Assembly: GCF_003626655.1 (NCBI RefSeq)
Contig: NZ_RBAN01000002.1
Coordinates: 1,116,001-1,180,000, forward strand
Reading direction: 5' to 3'
Source of the DNA: Micromonospora costi
GTDB lineage: Bacteria; Actinomycetota; Actinomycetes; Mycobacteriales; Micromonosporaceae
DNA length: 64,000 nucleotides
Shown here: positions 34,509-42,372 of the stretch, piece after piece
How positions within the stretch are numbered: the stretch's first letter is position 1
Layout of the letters: every line of letters begins with the position of its first letter
The notes under the pieces: model-generated
Told to the model about the DNA's origin: nothing
The model's input: only the letters and a program-made list of their open reading frames with translations
Databases searched by the model: none
Translations under genes and position numbers: made by a program

Positions 34509-35761
34509 GCCGGCACCTCATTCCGCTCGACGCCGCCCCGCGGCTCCCGTTGCTCCCCGACGGCCGGCACCCCGGCCGATCCCGACCGGCCGCCCGGCGT
34601 GAGGCCGAGCGCGACCAGCTCGTCACGCGCGAAGGCCAGCTCGGCCGCGATGCCCGCGGCCAGCTCCGCGTCGGTGCGCGGCCGCCGCGCCTCCGGCAGC
34701 ACCCCCCAGGTGTACGTCTCGACGTCCAGGTGGTCGCAGCCGGCCTCCGGACCGGTGAACAACGCGGCCAGCGCGGCGCGCAGCACCGGAAGCGTGGACG
34801 ACAGCGGCTCCTCCGGCGGGGCGTGCAGGGGCACGTGGTAGTGCACCCGCCAGCGTCCGGGCAGCTCCGCGTCGAGCGCGGCGTCCAGGTCGTCGGCCGC
34901 GTACGCCGGATCGGCCGGGTCGGCAGCGCCCGCGCACCCGGCGGCGCGGGTCTGGTGCAGGAACCGCGGCTCCACCCAGCGGCGCAGCGCGTCCGCCGAG
35001 CCGGCCGGGTCGGCCGCCTCCAGCGCGGCCGAGACCTGCACCTTCACCACCGGCAGGCCGGCCGCGCGCAGCCGGGCCAGCGCCTCGGCCGGCTCCTCCC
35101 AGGCGCAGGCCAGGTGCGCGAGGTCCACGCAGACGCCGAGCCGGTCGGTGTCCATGCCGGACAGCAGGGCGGCCGCCTGCCCGGTGCTCTCGACCAGGCA
35201 GCCGGGCTCCGGCTCGAACGCGACCCGGACGGGCCGGCCGGTGTCCCGCTCGACCGCGGCCAGGCCGGCGGCCAGCTCGTCCAGCCGGCGCCGGGAGACG
35301 TCGGCGCGGTCGGCGTCCCACGGCCGGCGCCAGGCCAGCGGCAGGGTGGAGATCGACCCGCGGGCCGCGTCGTCGGGCAGCAGGTCGGCGAGCACCCGTG
35401 CCAGGTCGAGGGTGTACGCGAGCCGGCGCGTGGTCGTCCAGTCCGGGTGGTACACCTCGCCCTTGACCACCGGGGCCTGGAACGCCGCGTACGGGAAGCC
35501 GTTGAGGGTGACCACCTCCAGCCCCCGGGCGGCCAGCTCGGTGCGCAGCCGCCCCCGGGCGGTCGCGTCGGCCGCCAGCTCGGCCGCGACCGGGGCGGCC
35601 AGCCAGAGCCCGAGGCCGAGCAGGTCGGCGCCGAGCGTCTCGCGCACCGGGACGGCGTACGTGTCCAGTTGGGCCAGGATGCCGGCGAGGTCCTCGGCCG
35701 GGTGCACGTTCGTGCAGTAGCCGAGGTGGACGGTCTCGCCGCTGGCGTGCCGCAGCCGCAT
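34505..35761 (-). CDS. eboE: EboE-like TIM-barrel metabolite protein
   Basis: The 418-residue protein resembles EboE, a xylose-isomerase-like barrel. It opens with LGYCTNVHPAEDLAGILAQL (about residues 12-31) and continues GLGLWLAAPVAAEL, LEVVTLNGFPYAAFQ (about 87-101), GEVYHPDWTTTRRL, VRVAFEPEPGCLVES (about 181-195) and LGVCVDLAHLACAWEEP (about 210-226). The VDLAH and EPEPG strands are the sites of metal ligands in this fold. The ATG overlaps the EboB stop by one base and the stop overlaps the EboF start by 4 bp. It is proposed to process or traffic the cyclitol-type product of the operon. Confidence 0.85.
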   Translation of the reverse strand: MRLRHASGETVHLGYCTNVHPAEDLAGILAQLDTYAVPVRETLGADLLGLGLWLAAPVAAELAADATARGRLRTELAARGLEVVTLNGFPYAAFQAPVVKGEVYHPDWTTTRRLAYTLDLARVLADLLPDDAARGSISTLPLAWRRPWDADRADVSRRRLDELAAGLAAVERDTGRPVRVAFEPEPGCLVESTGQAAALLSGMDTDRLGVCVDLAHLACAWEEPAEALARLRAAGLPVVKVQVSAALEAADPAGSADALRRWVEPRFLHQTRAAGCAGAADPADPAYAADDLDAALDAELPGRWRVHYHVPLHAPPEEPLSSTLPVLRAALAALFTGPEAGCDHLDVETYTWGVLPEARRPRTDAELAAGIAAELAFARDELVALGLTPGGRSGSAGVPAVGEQREPRGGVERNEVPA

Positions 35762-36615
35762 CAGCTTCCCCCGCGCAGGATCGAGTTGCCGGCGAACGTG
35801 GCGGGAGCCTCGTCGGCCAGCTCGCCGAGGTCGAGCCGCCCGGACTGGCCGTAGAACTCCACGGGGTTGCGCCACAGCACCAGGTCGACGTCGTCCTCGC
35901 TGAACCCGGACGCGAGCATCGCCTCGGCGGTGGCCCGGGTGAGCAGCGGGTCGGAGCGTCCCCAGTCGGCCGCCGAGTTGACCAGCATCCGCTCGGTCCC
36001 GTACGCCCGGAGCAGCTCGACCATCCGCGGCGGCGACATCTTCGTGTCGGGGTAGATGGAGAAGGCGAGCCAGCAGCCGGTGTCCCGGACCAGTTTCACG
36101 GTCACCTCGTTGAGGTGGTCGACGACCACCCGCCCCGGTTCGATGCCCGACTCGCGGACCACCGCGAGGGTGCGCTCCACACCCCGGGCCTTGTCCCGGT
36201 GCGGCGTGTGCACGAGCGCCGGAAGGTCGTGTGCCACGGCGAGGGCGAGCTGGGCGGCGAACGCCTCGTCCTCCTCCGGCGTCATCGAGTCGTACCCGAT
36301 CTCGCCGACCGCCACCACCCCGTCCTTCTCCAGGTAGCGGGGCAGCAGGTCGAGCACCGGCCGGCAGCGCGGGTCGTTGGCCTCCTTCGGGTTCAGCGCG
36401 ATCGTCGCGTGGTGCCGGACGCCGAACTGCCCGGCCCGGAAGGGCTCCCAGCCGACCAGCGAGTCGAAGTAGTCGGTGAACGAGGCGGGGCTGGTGCGGG
36501 GCTGCCCCAGCCAGAACGCCGGCTCCACCACGGCGCGGACGCCCGCGGCGGCCATCCGCTCGTAGTCGTCCGTGGTCCGCGAGGTCATGTGGATGTGCGG
36601 GTCGAAGATGCGCAT
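35761..36615 (-). CDS. eboB: EboB-like TatD-family metal-dependent hydrolase
   Basis: The 284-residue protein opens with the metal motif IFDPHIHMTSRTTDD (about residues 3-17, HxH). It shows VAVGEIGYDSMTPEEDEAFA (about 119-138, the Glu ligand), LPALVHTPHRDKA (His ligand), VVVDHLNE (about 183-190) and NSAADWGRSDP (about 229-239, Asp ligand), the complete TatD-type metal set. This matches EboB of ebo clusters. It should be a cytoplasmic amidohydrolase-like enzyme. Coupled start/stop overlaps link it to EboA and EboE. Confidence 0.87.
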   Translation of the reverse strand: MRIFDPHIHMTSRTTDDYERMAAAGVRAVVEPAFWLGQPRTSPASFTDYFDSLVGWEPFRAGQFGVRHHATIALNPKEANDPRCRPVLDLLPRYLEKDGVVAVGEIGYDSMTPEEDEAFAAQLALAVAHDLPALVHTPHRDKARGVERTLAVVRESGIEPGRVVVDHLNEVTVKLVRDTGCWLAFSIYPDTKMSPPRMVELLRAYGTERMLVNSAADWGRSDPLLTRATAEAMLASGFSEDDVDLVLWRNPVEFYGQSGRLDLGELADEAPATFAGNSILRGGS

Positions 36616-37235
36616 CACGCCTCCCTGGCGCTGGTTCGGCCGGAGCCGGCGGTCAGCCGGTCGAGCAGGTCGGTGGCGTCCGCGGGCATGGCCCGCCCGG
36701 CGGCGTGCCGTTCCGCGGCGAGACCGGCCAGCATCACGGCCAGCTCGCCGTCGGCGCGGGCGTCGAGATCGGCGACGACGGCCAGCGGCACGCCGGTGAA
36801 GACGCACTTCAGCACCGCCTGCCGCCAGGCGGCGACGTCGAGATGCCGGGCGTACGGGCCGAGCGCGGCCGCGAGCAGCCGCGTGTCGTTGGTGCGGATC
36901 GCGTCGTGCAGCAGGGGCACCGCGGCCGCGCCGATCGGCAGCAGCGGCAGGGCCTTGAGCACGGCCCGCTTCTCGGCCGCGTCACCCTGCCGGTAGAGGG
37001 TGTCGGTGTACCGGGCGTGGTCGGTGGGCAGCGCGGTCAGCAGCACGGCCCGGGCCGCCTCGTCGGCGGTCCAGCCGGGCGCGTCCGGCAGCGCGGCCCG
37101 GCCGCAGTGCCGGCCGGCGGCCGGGAAGAACCGGGTGATGGCGTCCGGCTCGCCCGCCACCCGCCGCAGCGCGGCGTCCAGCCAGTCCGGATCGGGTACG
37201 CCCCGCAGGGCCGCCCGCAGCTCGTCCGCTGTCAT
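36615..37235 (-). CDS. eboA: EboA-domain protein
   Basis: The 206-residue protein is recognised by its C-terminal region RQAVLKCVFTGVPLAVVADL (about residues 141-160) followed by ADGELAVMLAGLAAERHAAG (about 163-182), which matches EboA proteins of the ebo cluster. The N-terminal part holds helices with LLTALPTDHARYTDTLYRQG. EboA has no known enzymatic activity. AGGGGAGG lies just upstream of the ATG at 37235, and this is the only gap (109 bp) inside the operon, so a second internal translation or transcription start could lie there. Confidence 0.85.
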   Translation of the reverse strand: MTADELRAALRGVPDPDWLDAALRRVAGEPDAITRFFPAAGRHCGRAALPDAPGWTADEAARAVLLTALPTDHARYTDTLYRQGDAAEKRAVLKALPLLPIGAAAVPLLHDAIRTNDTRLLAAALGPYARHLDVAAWRQAVLKCVFTGVPLAVVADLDARADGELAVMLAGLAAERHAAGRAMPADATDLLDRLTAGSGRTSAREA

Positions 37236-37344
37236 CGTGCCTCCCCTCGGCGCCGCTCCTCCCGGAGCCTGCGCGTGTCGCCGTGGGTGCCCGGGCGTCG
37301 CGCCTGGTCCAGCCGTCGCGGGCCGGGCCCCTCTCGCTCTGCGC

Positions 37345-38391
37345 CTACATCCGCACCGGGGCCTTTCCGCTCGGCGGTGCGTCCGTGGGTGCAGAGCTGT
37401 GGGGCGGGCCGGCCGGCGCGTCCGCGGCCGCCGTGCGGGCGGGCGGGACGGGCGGCTCGGCGCCGGGTGGCAGCGCCCGCGCGCGGGCCGCCGCGGCGCG
37501 CAGGAACTCCAGCGACCGGGCCGCCACCGCCGGCGCGGCGTGCGAGTGCCGGGGCAGTTCCACCGCGACGAGGCCCCGGTAGCCGGCGTCGGTGAGGGCG
37601 CGCAGCACCGGCGGGAAGTCGATCTCACCCTCGCCGAACTCGAGGTGCTCGTGCACGCCCCGGCGCATGTCGTCGATCTGGACGTTCACCAGGTGCTCCC
37701 CCACGTCGTGCACGCACCCGGACACCGACAGCGACTCCAGGCACCGACAGTGTCCGATGTCGAGGGTGATGCCGAAACACGGCGGGTCGTCGAGCGCCGT
37801 GCGCAGCTTCCGCCAGCCGGCGATGTCCTCGACCAGCATGCCCGGCTCCGGTTCGAAGCCCAGCCGCACGCCGGCCCGGTCGGCGGCGTCGACCACGGTG
37901 GCACAGCCGGCCACCAGCCGGTCCCAGGCCGCGCGCGGCGGCACCGTGCCGGGGCGTACGCCGGCCCAGAACGACACGGCCTCCGCACCCAGGTCGGCGC
38001 CGACGCGGACGGCCCGCCGCAGGAACTCGACCCGCCGCGTCGGGTCGTCGTGCAGCAGCGTGGGCGCGTGCTTGTGCCACGGGTCGAGCAGGTAGCGGGC
38101 GCCCGTCTCGACCACCACGGCGAGCCCGAGCGCGTCCAGCCGGCGGCCCAGCACGGCGACCCGGCGGGCCAGCCCCGGCGCGAACGGATCCAGGTGGTCG
38201 TGGTCCAGGGTGAGCGCCACCCCGACGTACCCCAGGTCGGCGATGACGGCGAGCGCGTCGTCGAGCCGGTGGTTGGCGAAGCCGTTGGTGCCGTACCCGA
38301 AACGGGGCGCCGGGCCGCCGTCGACGCCCGTGCCGGCCGCCCCGGCCGCGGGTGCGCGGTCGGGCGCGGAGCGGGGCGGCGGGGCGGTCAT
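37345..38391 (-). CDS. Sugar phosphate isomerase/epimerase-like TIM barrel of the ebo-like operon
   Basis: The 348-residue protein has a Pro/Ala-rich N-terminus, then a xylose-isomerase-like barrel: FGYGTNGFANHRLDDALAVI (about residues 29-48), VGVALTLDHDHLDPF, AVSFWAGVRPGTVPPR, VRLGFEPEPGMLVED (about 173-187), GITLDIGHCRCLES (about 200-213), VNVQIDDMRRGVHEH and LVAVELPRHSH (about 270-280). Glu, Asp, His and Glu at strand ends are the expected metal ligands. The C-terminal 60 residues are low-complexity. The ATG overlaps the UbiA gene stop (ATGA). It may isomerise or epimerise the cyclitol before or after prenylation. Confidence 0.85.
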   Translation of the reverse strand: MTAPPPRSAPDRAPAAGAAGTGVDGGPAPRFGYGTNGFANHRLDDALAVIADLGYVGVALTLDHDHLDPFAPGLARRVAVLGRRLDALGLAVVVETGARYLLDPWHKHAPTLLHDDPTRRVEFLRRAVRVGADLGAEAVSFWAGVRPGTVPPRAAWDRLVAGCATVVDAADRAGVRLGFEPEPGMLVEDIAGWRKLRTALDDPPCFGITLDIGHCRCLESLSVSGCVHDVGEHLVNVQIDDMRRGVHEHLEFGEGEIDFPPVLRALTDAGYRGLVAVELPRHSHAAPAVAARSLEFLRAAAARARALPPGAEPPVPPARTAAADAPAGPPHSSAPTDAPPSGKAPVRM

Positions 38392-39356
38392 GTCGGGGAG
38401 ACCTTCCGGGCCAGGCGCCGGCCCAACGGCGCGGCGGCGGCGACCGCGAGCCCCAGCAGGCGGGCCCCGCCGCGCGCGGTGAGGGCGCCCTGCAGGGCCG
38501 GCAGTCCGGTGATGCCGGCACCGACCGCCGCACGGACGCGGCCGGCGCTGGGCTCGGCCACCACCCGGGCCTGGGCGGCACCGTAGCCGACGGCGTACCA
38601 GGCGGCCAGGCCCGCGGGCACCAGCGCGGCGAGGGTGGCCCACCGGGACGCCGGCGCGTCGTCCGGCCCCGATGTGGCCGGCCGCCCGCGCCGTCCAGCC
38701 GGGGCCGGCGCGGTGGAGGCCCGTCGCCGGAACGCCGCGCGGCCCGGGACGCGGGCCACGGTGGCGGCGCTCGCCGCGACCACGGCGGTGCCCGCGAGGG
38801 TGCCCAGCGGCAGGGCCGGGTCGGTGCCGGTGACCTCCCGGCGGGAGAGCGCGGTGACCGTCCAGGTGTGTGCGGCCACCGTGAGCGCCGCCGGCAGCGC
38901 CCGGGTCAGCCGCCCGCCGCTGGCGCCCAGCAGCACGTCCAGGCCGCGGCAGGCGGCCATCACGGCCGGGCCCGCGGCGGTGTTCTTCGCGCGCAGGTCG
39001 TACCCCCACACGGCGGCGGCCAGCGGTACGGCGACCGCGGCGGCACGCCGGCCGCCCGCGGCGGCGGCCACGGTGAGGCCGGCGGCGGTGAGGCCGGCCG
39101 CGAGACCGACCGCGGCGCCCGGGCTGACCCGGCCGCTGGGGATGGGACGTTCGGGCCGTTCCACGGCGTCCAGCCGCCGGTCCGCCCAGTCGTTGGCGGC
39201 CATCCCGGCCCAGTACAGCAGCACGGAGGCGCCGGCCAGGGCGGGCGTACGCCGGTCGAGTGCACCGGCCGCGGCGGCGCCGGCGACCACGTCACCGGGC
39301 ACCGAGAGCGCGGCCGGCGCGCGGACCAGCTCGACGAGGTCAGGCAGCGTGGCCAT
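38388..39356 (-). CDS. eboC: EboC-like UbiA-family prenyltransferase
   Basis: The 322-residue membrane protein has seven or more hydrophobic helices. The first aspartate-rich motif MAANDWADRRLDAVERPERP (about residues 52-71) contains the NDxxDxxxD pattern of UbiA enzymes. A second, reduced motif WGYDLRAKNT lies near 118-127. Such enzymes transfer a prenyl chain to an acceptor in the membrane. It starts within the 3' end of the MIPS-like gene (17-bp overlap) and ends in ATGA with the TIM-barrel gene, so translation is coupled. The prenyl donor may come from the synthase at the operon end. Confidence 0.88.
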   Translation of the reverse strand: MATLPDLVELVRAPAALSVPGDVVAGAAAAGALDRRTPALAGASVLLYWAGMAANDWADRRLDAVERPERPIPSGRVSPGAAVGLAAGLTAAGLTVAAAAGGRRAAAVAVPLAAAVWGYDLRAKNTAAGPAVMAACRGLDVLLGASGGRLTRALPAALTVAAHTWTVTALSRREVTGTDPALPLGTLAGTAVVAASAATVARVPGRAAFRRRASTAPAPAGRRGRPATSGPDDAPASRWATLAALVPAGLAAWYAVGYGAAQARVVAEPSAGRVRAAVGAGITGLPALQGALTARGGARLLGLAVAAAAPLGRRLARKVSPT

Positions 39357-40509
39357 CGGCGCTCCCCGGCGCGGCGGCGTGCAGGGCCCGGGCGAAGCCC
39401 GTCAGCAGTGCCCACTGCTCGGCGAGCGAGTGCGTGGGCGCGCCGAGCGGATCCTTGAAGAAGAAGGCCAGCTCGGTCAGCGGACCGACCCGGCCGGCGG
39501 CGTGCGCGGCCGCGGTGAGCCGGGCCAGGTCGAGCACGAGCGGTGCGGCGAGCGCGGAGTCGCAGCCGTGCCAGGTGAACTCCATGCGCATCCGGGTGCC
39601 GAGGAAGCCGGCGAAGGTGACGAGGTCCCAGGCGGTCTTGAAGTCGCCCAGGTCCTCGACGAAGTCGATCCGGGTGTCGCCCTGCGGCACGTAGCCCAGC
39701 GTCTCGCCGAGCACTCGCTGCTTGCTCTCGACCTTGGCGGCGTTGGCGGCCGGGTCGGCGAGGTTGGCGCCGTCGCCGCCGCCCAGCAGGTTCACCCCGG
39801 ACCAGGAGCGCACCGCGAGGTTCCGCATCGCGAACATCGGGGCGAGCACCGACTTCACGAGGGTCTCCCCGGTCTTCCCGTCGTGCCCGCCGTACGGCAG
39901 GCCCCGCTCGACGGCCAGCGCGTGCAGCGCCGGCAACCGGGCACCGGTCGACGGGGTGAAGTCGACGTACGGGCAGCCGGCCTCCAGTGCCGCGTACGCG
40001 TACAACGAGCTGGCCGGCAGCACCTCGTCGGGGCCGGACAGCGCGGCGCGCAGCGCCTCCGGGTCGCTGTGCGCGGCGTGCGGCCGCGCGGCGGGTTCGG
40101 TGGCCGAGACGTTGACCACGACCACCCGGTCGAGGTCGTGCCGGTCGCGGAAGCCGGCGAGGTCGCGGACCGCGGCGGCGGCCCGGTCGGCCTGGGTGTC
40201 CCCGCTCGGCGCGGGTCGCAGCTCCTCCTCGACGGCCGCCAGCTCGTCGGGCAGCGCGGCGACCAGCCGGCCGGGGATCACGCCGGCGGAGGCGAGAGCC
40301 TCGGCGCGCTTGCACAGCGGGGTGGTGACCACGTCGTGGCCGCCGAACACCAGGTCGGCGAAGGCGGGGAGCGCGGGACCGCGCAGGTCGGGCAGCTCGG
40401 TCACACAGCCGGTCGGCCCGGCGAGATTGGCCCGCAGCGCGAGCCCTCCGACGATGCTCGTGGTCGCGACCGAGCCGCGCGCCCCCACCAGCCAGACACC
40501 CGTTCGCAT
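39340..40509 (-). CDS. Myo-inositol-1-phosphate synthase-like (inositol-3-phosphate synthase) protein
   Basis: The 389-residue protein shows the MIPS family order: NAD motif GVWLVGARGSVATTSIVGGL (about residues 4-23), VVVVNVSATEPAAR (about 127-140), LPYGGHDGKTGETLVKSVLA (about 195-214), LLGGGDGANLADP (about 229-241), ESKQRVL and DFKTAWDLVTFAGFLGTRMR (about 285-304). MIPS converts glucose-6-phosphate to inositol phosphate through NAD-linked oxidation, cyclisation and reduction. Here it leads the ebo-like operon, in the place where a dehydroquinate-synthase-like EboD is usual. It is more diverged than a housekeeping MIPS, so a modified sugar-phosphate substrate is possible. GGGGAGGGAG precedes the ATG at 40509. 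Confidence 0.87.
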   Translation of the reverse strand: MRTGVWLVGARGSVATTSIVGGLALRANLAGPTGCVTELPDLRGPALPAFADLVFGGHDVVTTPLCKRAEALASAGVIPGRLVAALPDELAAVEEELRPAPSGDTQADRAAAAVRDLAGFRDRHDLDRVVVVNVSATEPAARPHAAHSDPEALRAALSGPDEVLPASSLYAYAALEAGCPYVDFTPSTGARLPALHALAVERGLPYGGHDGKTGETLVKSVLAPMFAMRNLAVRSWSGVNLLGGGDGANLADPAANAAKVESKQRVLGETLGYVPQGDTRIDFVEDLGDFKTAWDLVTFAGFLGTRMRMEFTWHGCDSALAAPLVLDLARLTAAAHAAGRVGPLTELAFFFKDPLGAPTHSLAEQWALLTGFARALHAAAPGSADGHAA

Positions 40510-40590
40510 GGCGCTCCCTCCCCGATCAGGAGACCGTTCTGCATCGAATTACATTGATATCAGAATTTGCTTCCGAAAGATATGGATGTG
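40510..40590 (-). promoter_or_regulatory. A/T-rich promoter region of the ebo-like operon
   Basis: Directly upstream of the MIPS-like start lies an unusually A/T-rich island (about 40540-40590), with the 8-bp palindrome TGATATCA at 40555-40562 and nearby GAATT/AATTTG elements. On the minus strand TGTAAT is a plausible -10 box. It stands out against very high G+C flanks and is the likely promoter-operator of the eight-gene operon. The regulator is not identified. Confidence 0.5.
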
Positions 40591-41129
40591 TTCGGGTGGG
40601 CCCCGTCCGTCCGTCCGTCCCGGAGGATCCGGCGTCGAAGTCGGCGGCGACGGCGCCGGACCGGCCCGGTGCGGGTACGGACGGACGGGGCTGGCAGGCA
40701 GGGTCGGTCGGCGTCTCGACCCTGCCTCCCCCGCATCGCGGGTCGGGGCGGTGCCGCCCCGGCCGGGACGTCTCAGCGGTCGCGGCCCGCCGTCGGCCGG
40801 CGGAGCTGGTCGGTGACGGTCACGTGGGAAACGGGCATCGGCCCCTCCGGAACGTCGTCGTCGTGGTGGTGGCGGCCCTCCGGTGCGGCCGGGGAATCCC
40901 GGTCCGGCCGCACCGGACGGCCGTCCTGGCTCGTGCGTCGCCGGGCCGTGCGGCCCGGGTGCACGCCCTCCGGACCCGACCTCGTTCCGGCAGCGGGGCG
41001 CAACCGCGGCCGGCCCTCGCCGGTCGGTCCGGAAAGCCTTCTCGGGGCGGTGCCGGCGTCGTGGCCGCCACCGCGGACGGATCAGGGCTGGCGGCCCGGC
41101 CGGGACACGCCCGACCGGGCCGGGACGGG
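40591..41129. other. About 540 bp with no supportable gene
   Basis: A short CCGT-type tandem run (about 40607-40621) opens this stretch. The rest is high-G+C sequence with no convincing reading frame. A small hairpin (GGCCCGG/CCGGGCC, arms 41093-41099 and 41115-41121) lies just beyond the stop of the Gfo/Idh gene and may end that operon. A 21-codon minus-strand frame with a good ribosome site (GGAGGGG) at about 40777-40842 is noted but unsupported by any family. Confidence 0.5.
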
Positions 41130-42350
41130 TCAGACCGCCACGGCGGTCAGCGCCGGCTCCACCTCCGTCCAGGAGGAACCGAGGTCCGCCGAGCGGCCCA
41201 CCGCATCCAGAACGAGCTGGACCTGGAGGGCGTCGGCGAAGGACGGAGCCGGGTCGGCCCCCGTGGCGATGGCCTCGATGAAGTCGCGCATCTGGTGCGT
41301 GAACGAGTGCTCGTAGCCGATGATGTGGCCCGGCGGCCACCACGCCGACATGTACGGGTGATCGCCCTCGGTCACCAGGATGCGGCTGAATCCCTGCTCG
41401 GCGGTCGGCCGCGTCGCGTCGTAGAACTCCAGCTCGTTGAGGCGCTCGAGGTCGAACACCACGCTGCCCAGCGAGCCGTTGATCTCCACCCGCAGGGCGT
41501 TCTTCCGGCCCGTGGCGAACCGGCTCGCCTCGTACGTGGCCAGCGCCCCGCCGTCGAGCCGGGCCACGAAGACCGCGGCGTCGTCGACCGTGACCTGCCC
41601 GAGGGCCGGCCCCTGGCCGTCGACCGAACCGTCGACCGTGGCCGCCAGTCCGCTGGACCCTCCCGGCAACGGCCGTTCCTTGACGAACGTCTCGGTCACC
41701 GCGCTCACGCCGGTGATCCGCTGGCCGGTCACGTACTGGGTGAGGTCGATGATGTGGGCGCCGATGTCGCCGAGCGCGCCCGAGCCCGCCCTGTCCTTCT
41801 GCAGCCGCCACACCAGCGGGAACTGCGGGTCGACGATCCAGTCCTGCAGATACGCCGCGCGGACGTGCCGGATCACCCCGAGCCGTCCGTCGGCGACCAG
41901 CTGGCGCATCATCGTGACCGCGGGCACCCGGCGGTAGTTGAACCCGCACATCGACCGCACCCCGGCGGCCTGGGCCGTGGCCGCCGCAGCGGCCATCGCC
42001 CTCGCCTCCTCCACCGTGTTGGCCAGCGGCTTCTCGCACAGCACGTGCTTACCGGCGGCCAACGCGGCGAGCGCGATCTCGGCGTGGCTGTCGCCCGGGG
42101 TGCAGACGTCGACCACGTCGATGTCGTCCCGGTTGACGAGGTCACGCCAGTCCGTGGTGTACGCGTCCCAGCCGAGCCGGTCGGCGGCCTCGGCCACCTT
42201 CCCGGTGTCCCGGCCGCAGATCAGCGCCATCCGGGCCCGCGCCGGCAGGTCGTACACCCGGTTCACGGTGCGCCACGCCTGCGAGTGCGCGGCGCCCATG
42301 AACGCGTAGCCGACCATGCCGACCCGCAGTTGGTTGTCTGTCGTGGACAA
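41130..42350 (-). CDS. Gfo/Idh/MocA-family sugar oxidoreductase
   Basis: The 406-residue protein has the N-terminal NAD(P) motif VGMVGYAFMGAAHSQAW (about residues 10-26), VDVCTPGDSHAEIALAALAA (about 80-99), the conserved AGKHVLCEKPLANTVEEA (about 98-115, with the EKP lysine) and the C-terminal alpha/beta domain with GDIGAHIIDLTQYVTG (about 194-209). Family members oxidise or reduce sugars, cyclitols or 3-keto-sugars. It is the last gene of the sugar ABC operon (23 bp after the binding-protein stop), so it should act on the imported sugar or inositol-like substrate. Confidence 0.9.
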   Translation of the reverse strand: MSTTDNQLRVGMVGYAFMGAAHSQAWRTVNRVYDLPARARMALICGRDTGKVAEAADRLGWDAYTTDWRDLVNRDDIDVVDVCTPGDSHAEIALAALAAGKHVLCEKPLANTVEEARAMAAAAATAQAAGVRSMCGFNYRRVPAVTMMRQLVADGRLGVIRHVRAAYLQDWIVDPQFPLVWRLQKDRAGSGALGDIGAHIIDLTQYVTGQRITGVSAVTETFVKERPLPGGSSGLAATVDGSVDGQGPALGQVTVDDAAVFVARLDGGALATYEASRFATGRKNALRVEINGSLGSVVFDLERLNELEFYDATRPTAEQGFSRILVTEGDHPYMSAWWPPGHIIGYEHSFTHQMRDFIEAIATGADPAPSFADALQVQLVLDAVGRSADLGSSWTEVEPALTAVAV

Positions 42351-42372
42351 GGTGGGTCTCCCCCCAAATGTG

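Noticed and set aside
40607..40621. CCGT tandem run as a regulatory microsatellite
   Set aside because: Only about four units of a tetramer in a G/C-rich region; likely chance.
40777..40842. A 21-codon minus-strand frame with a GGAGGGG ribosome-like site
   Set aside because: No conservation, leader-peptide features such as Cys or Trp runs, or downstream gene within reach; noted only as part of the empty region.
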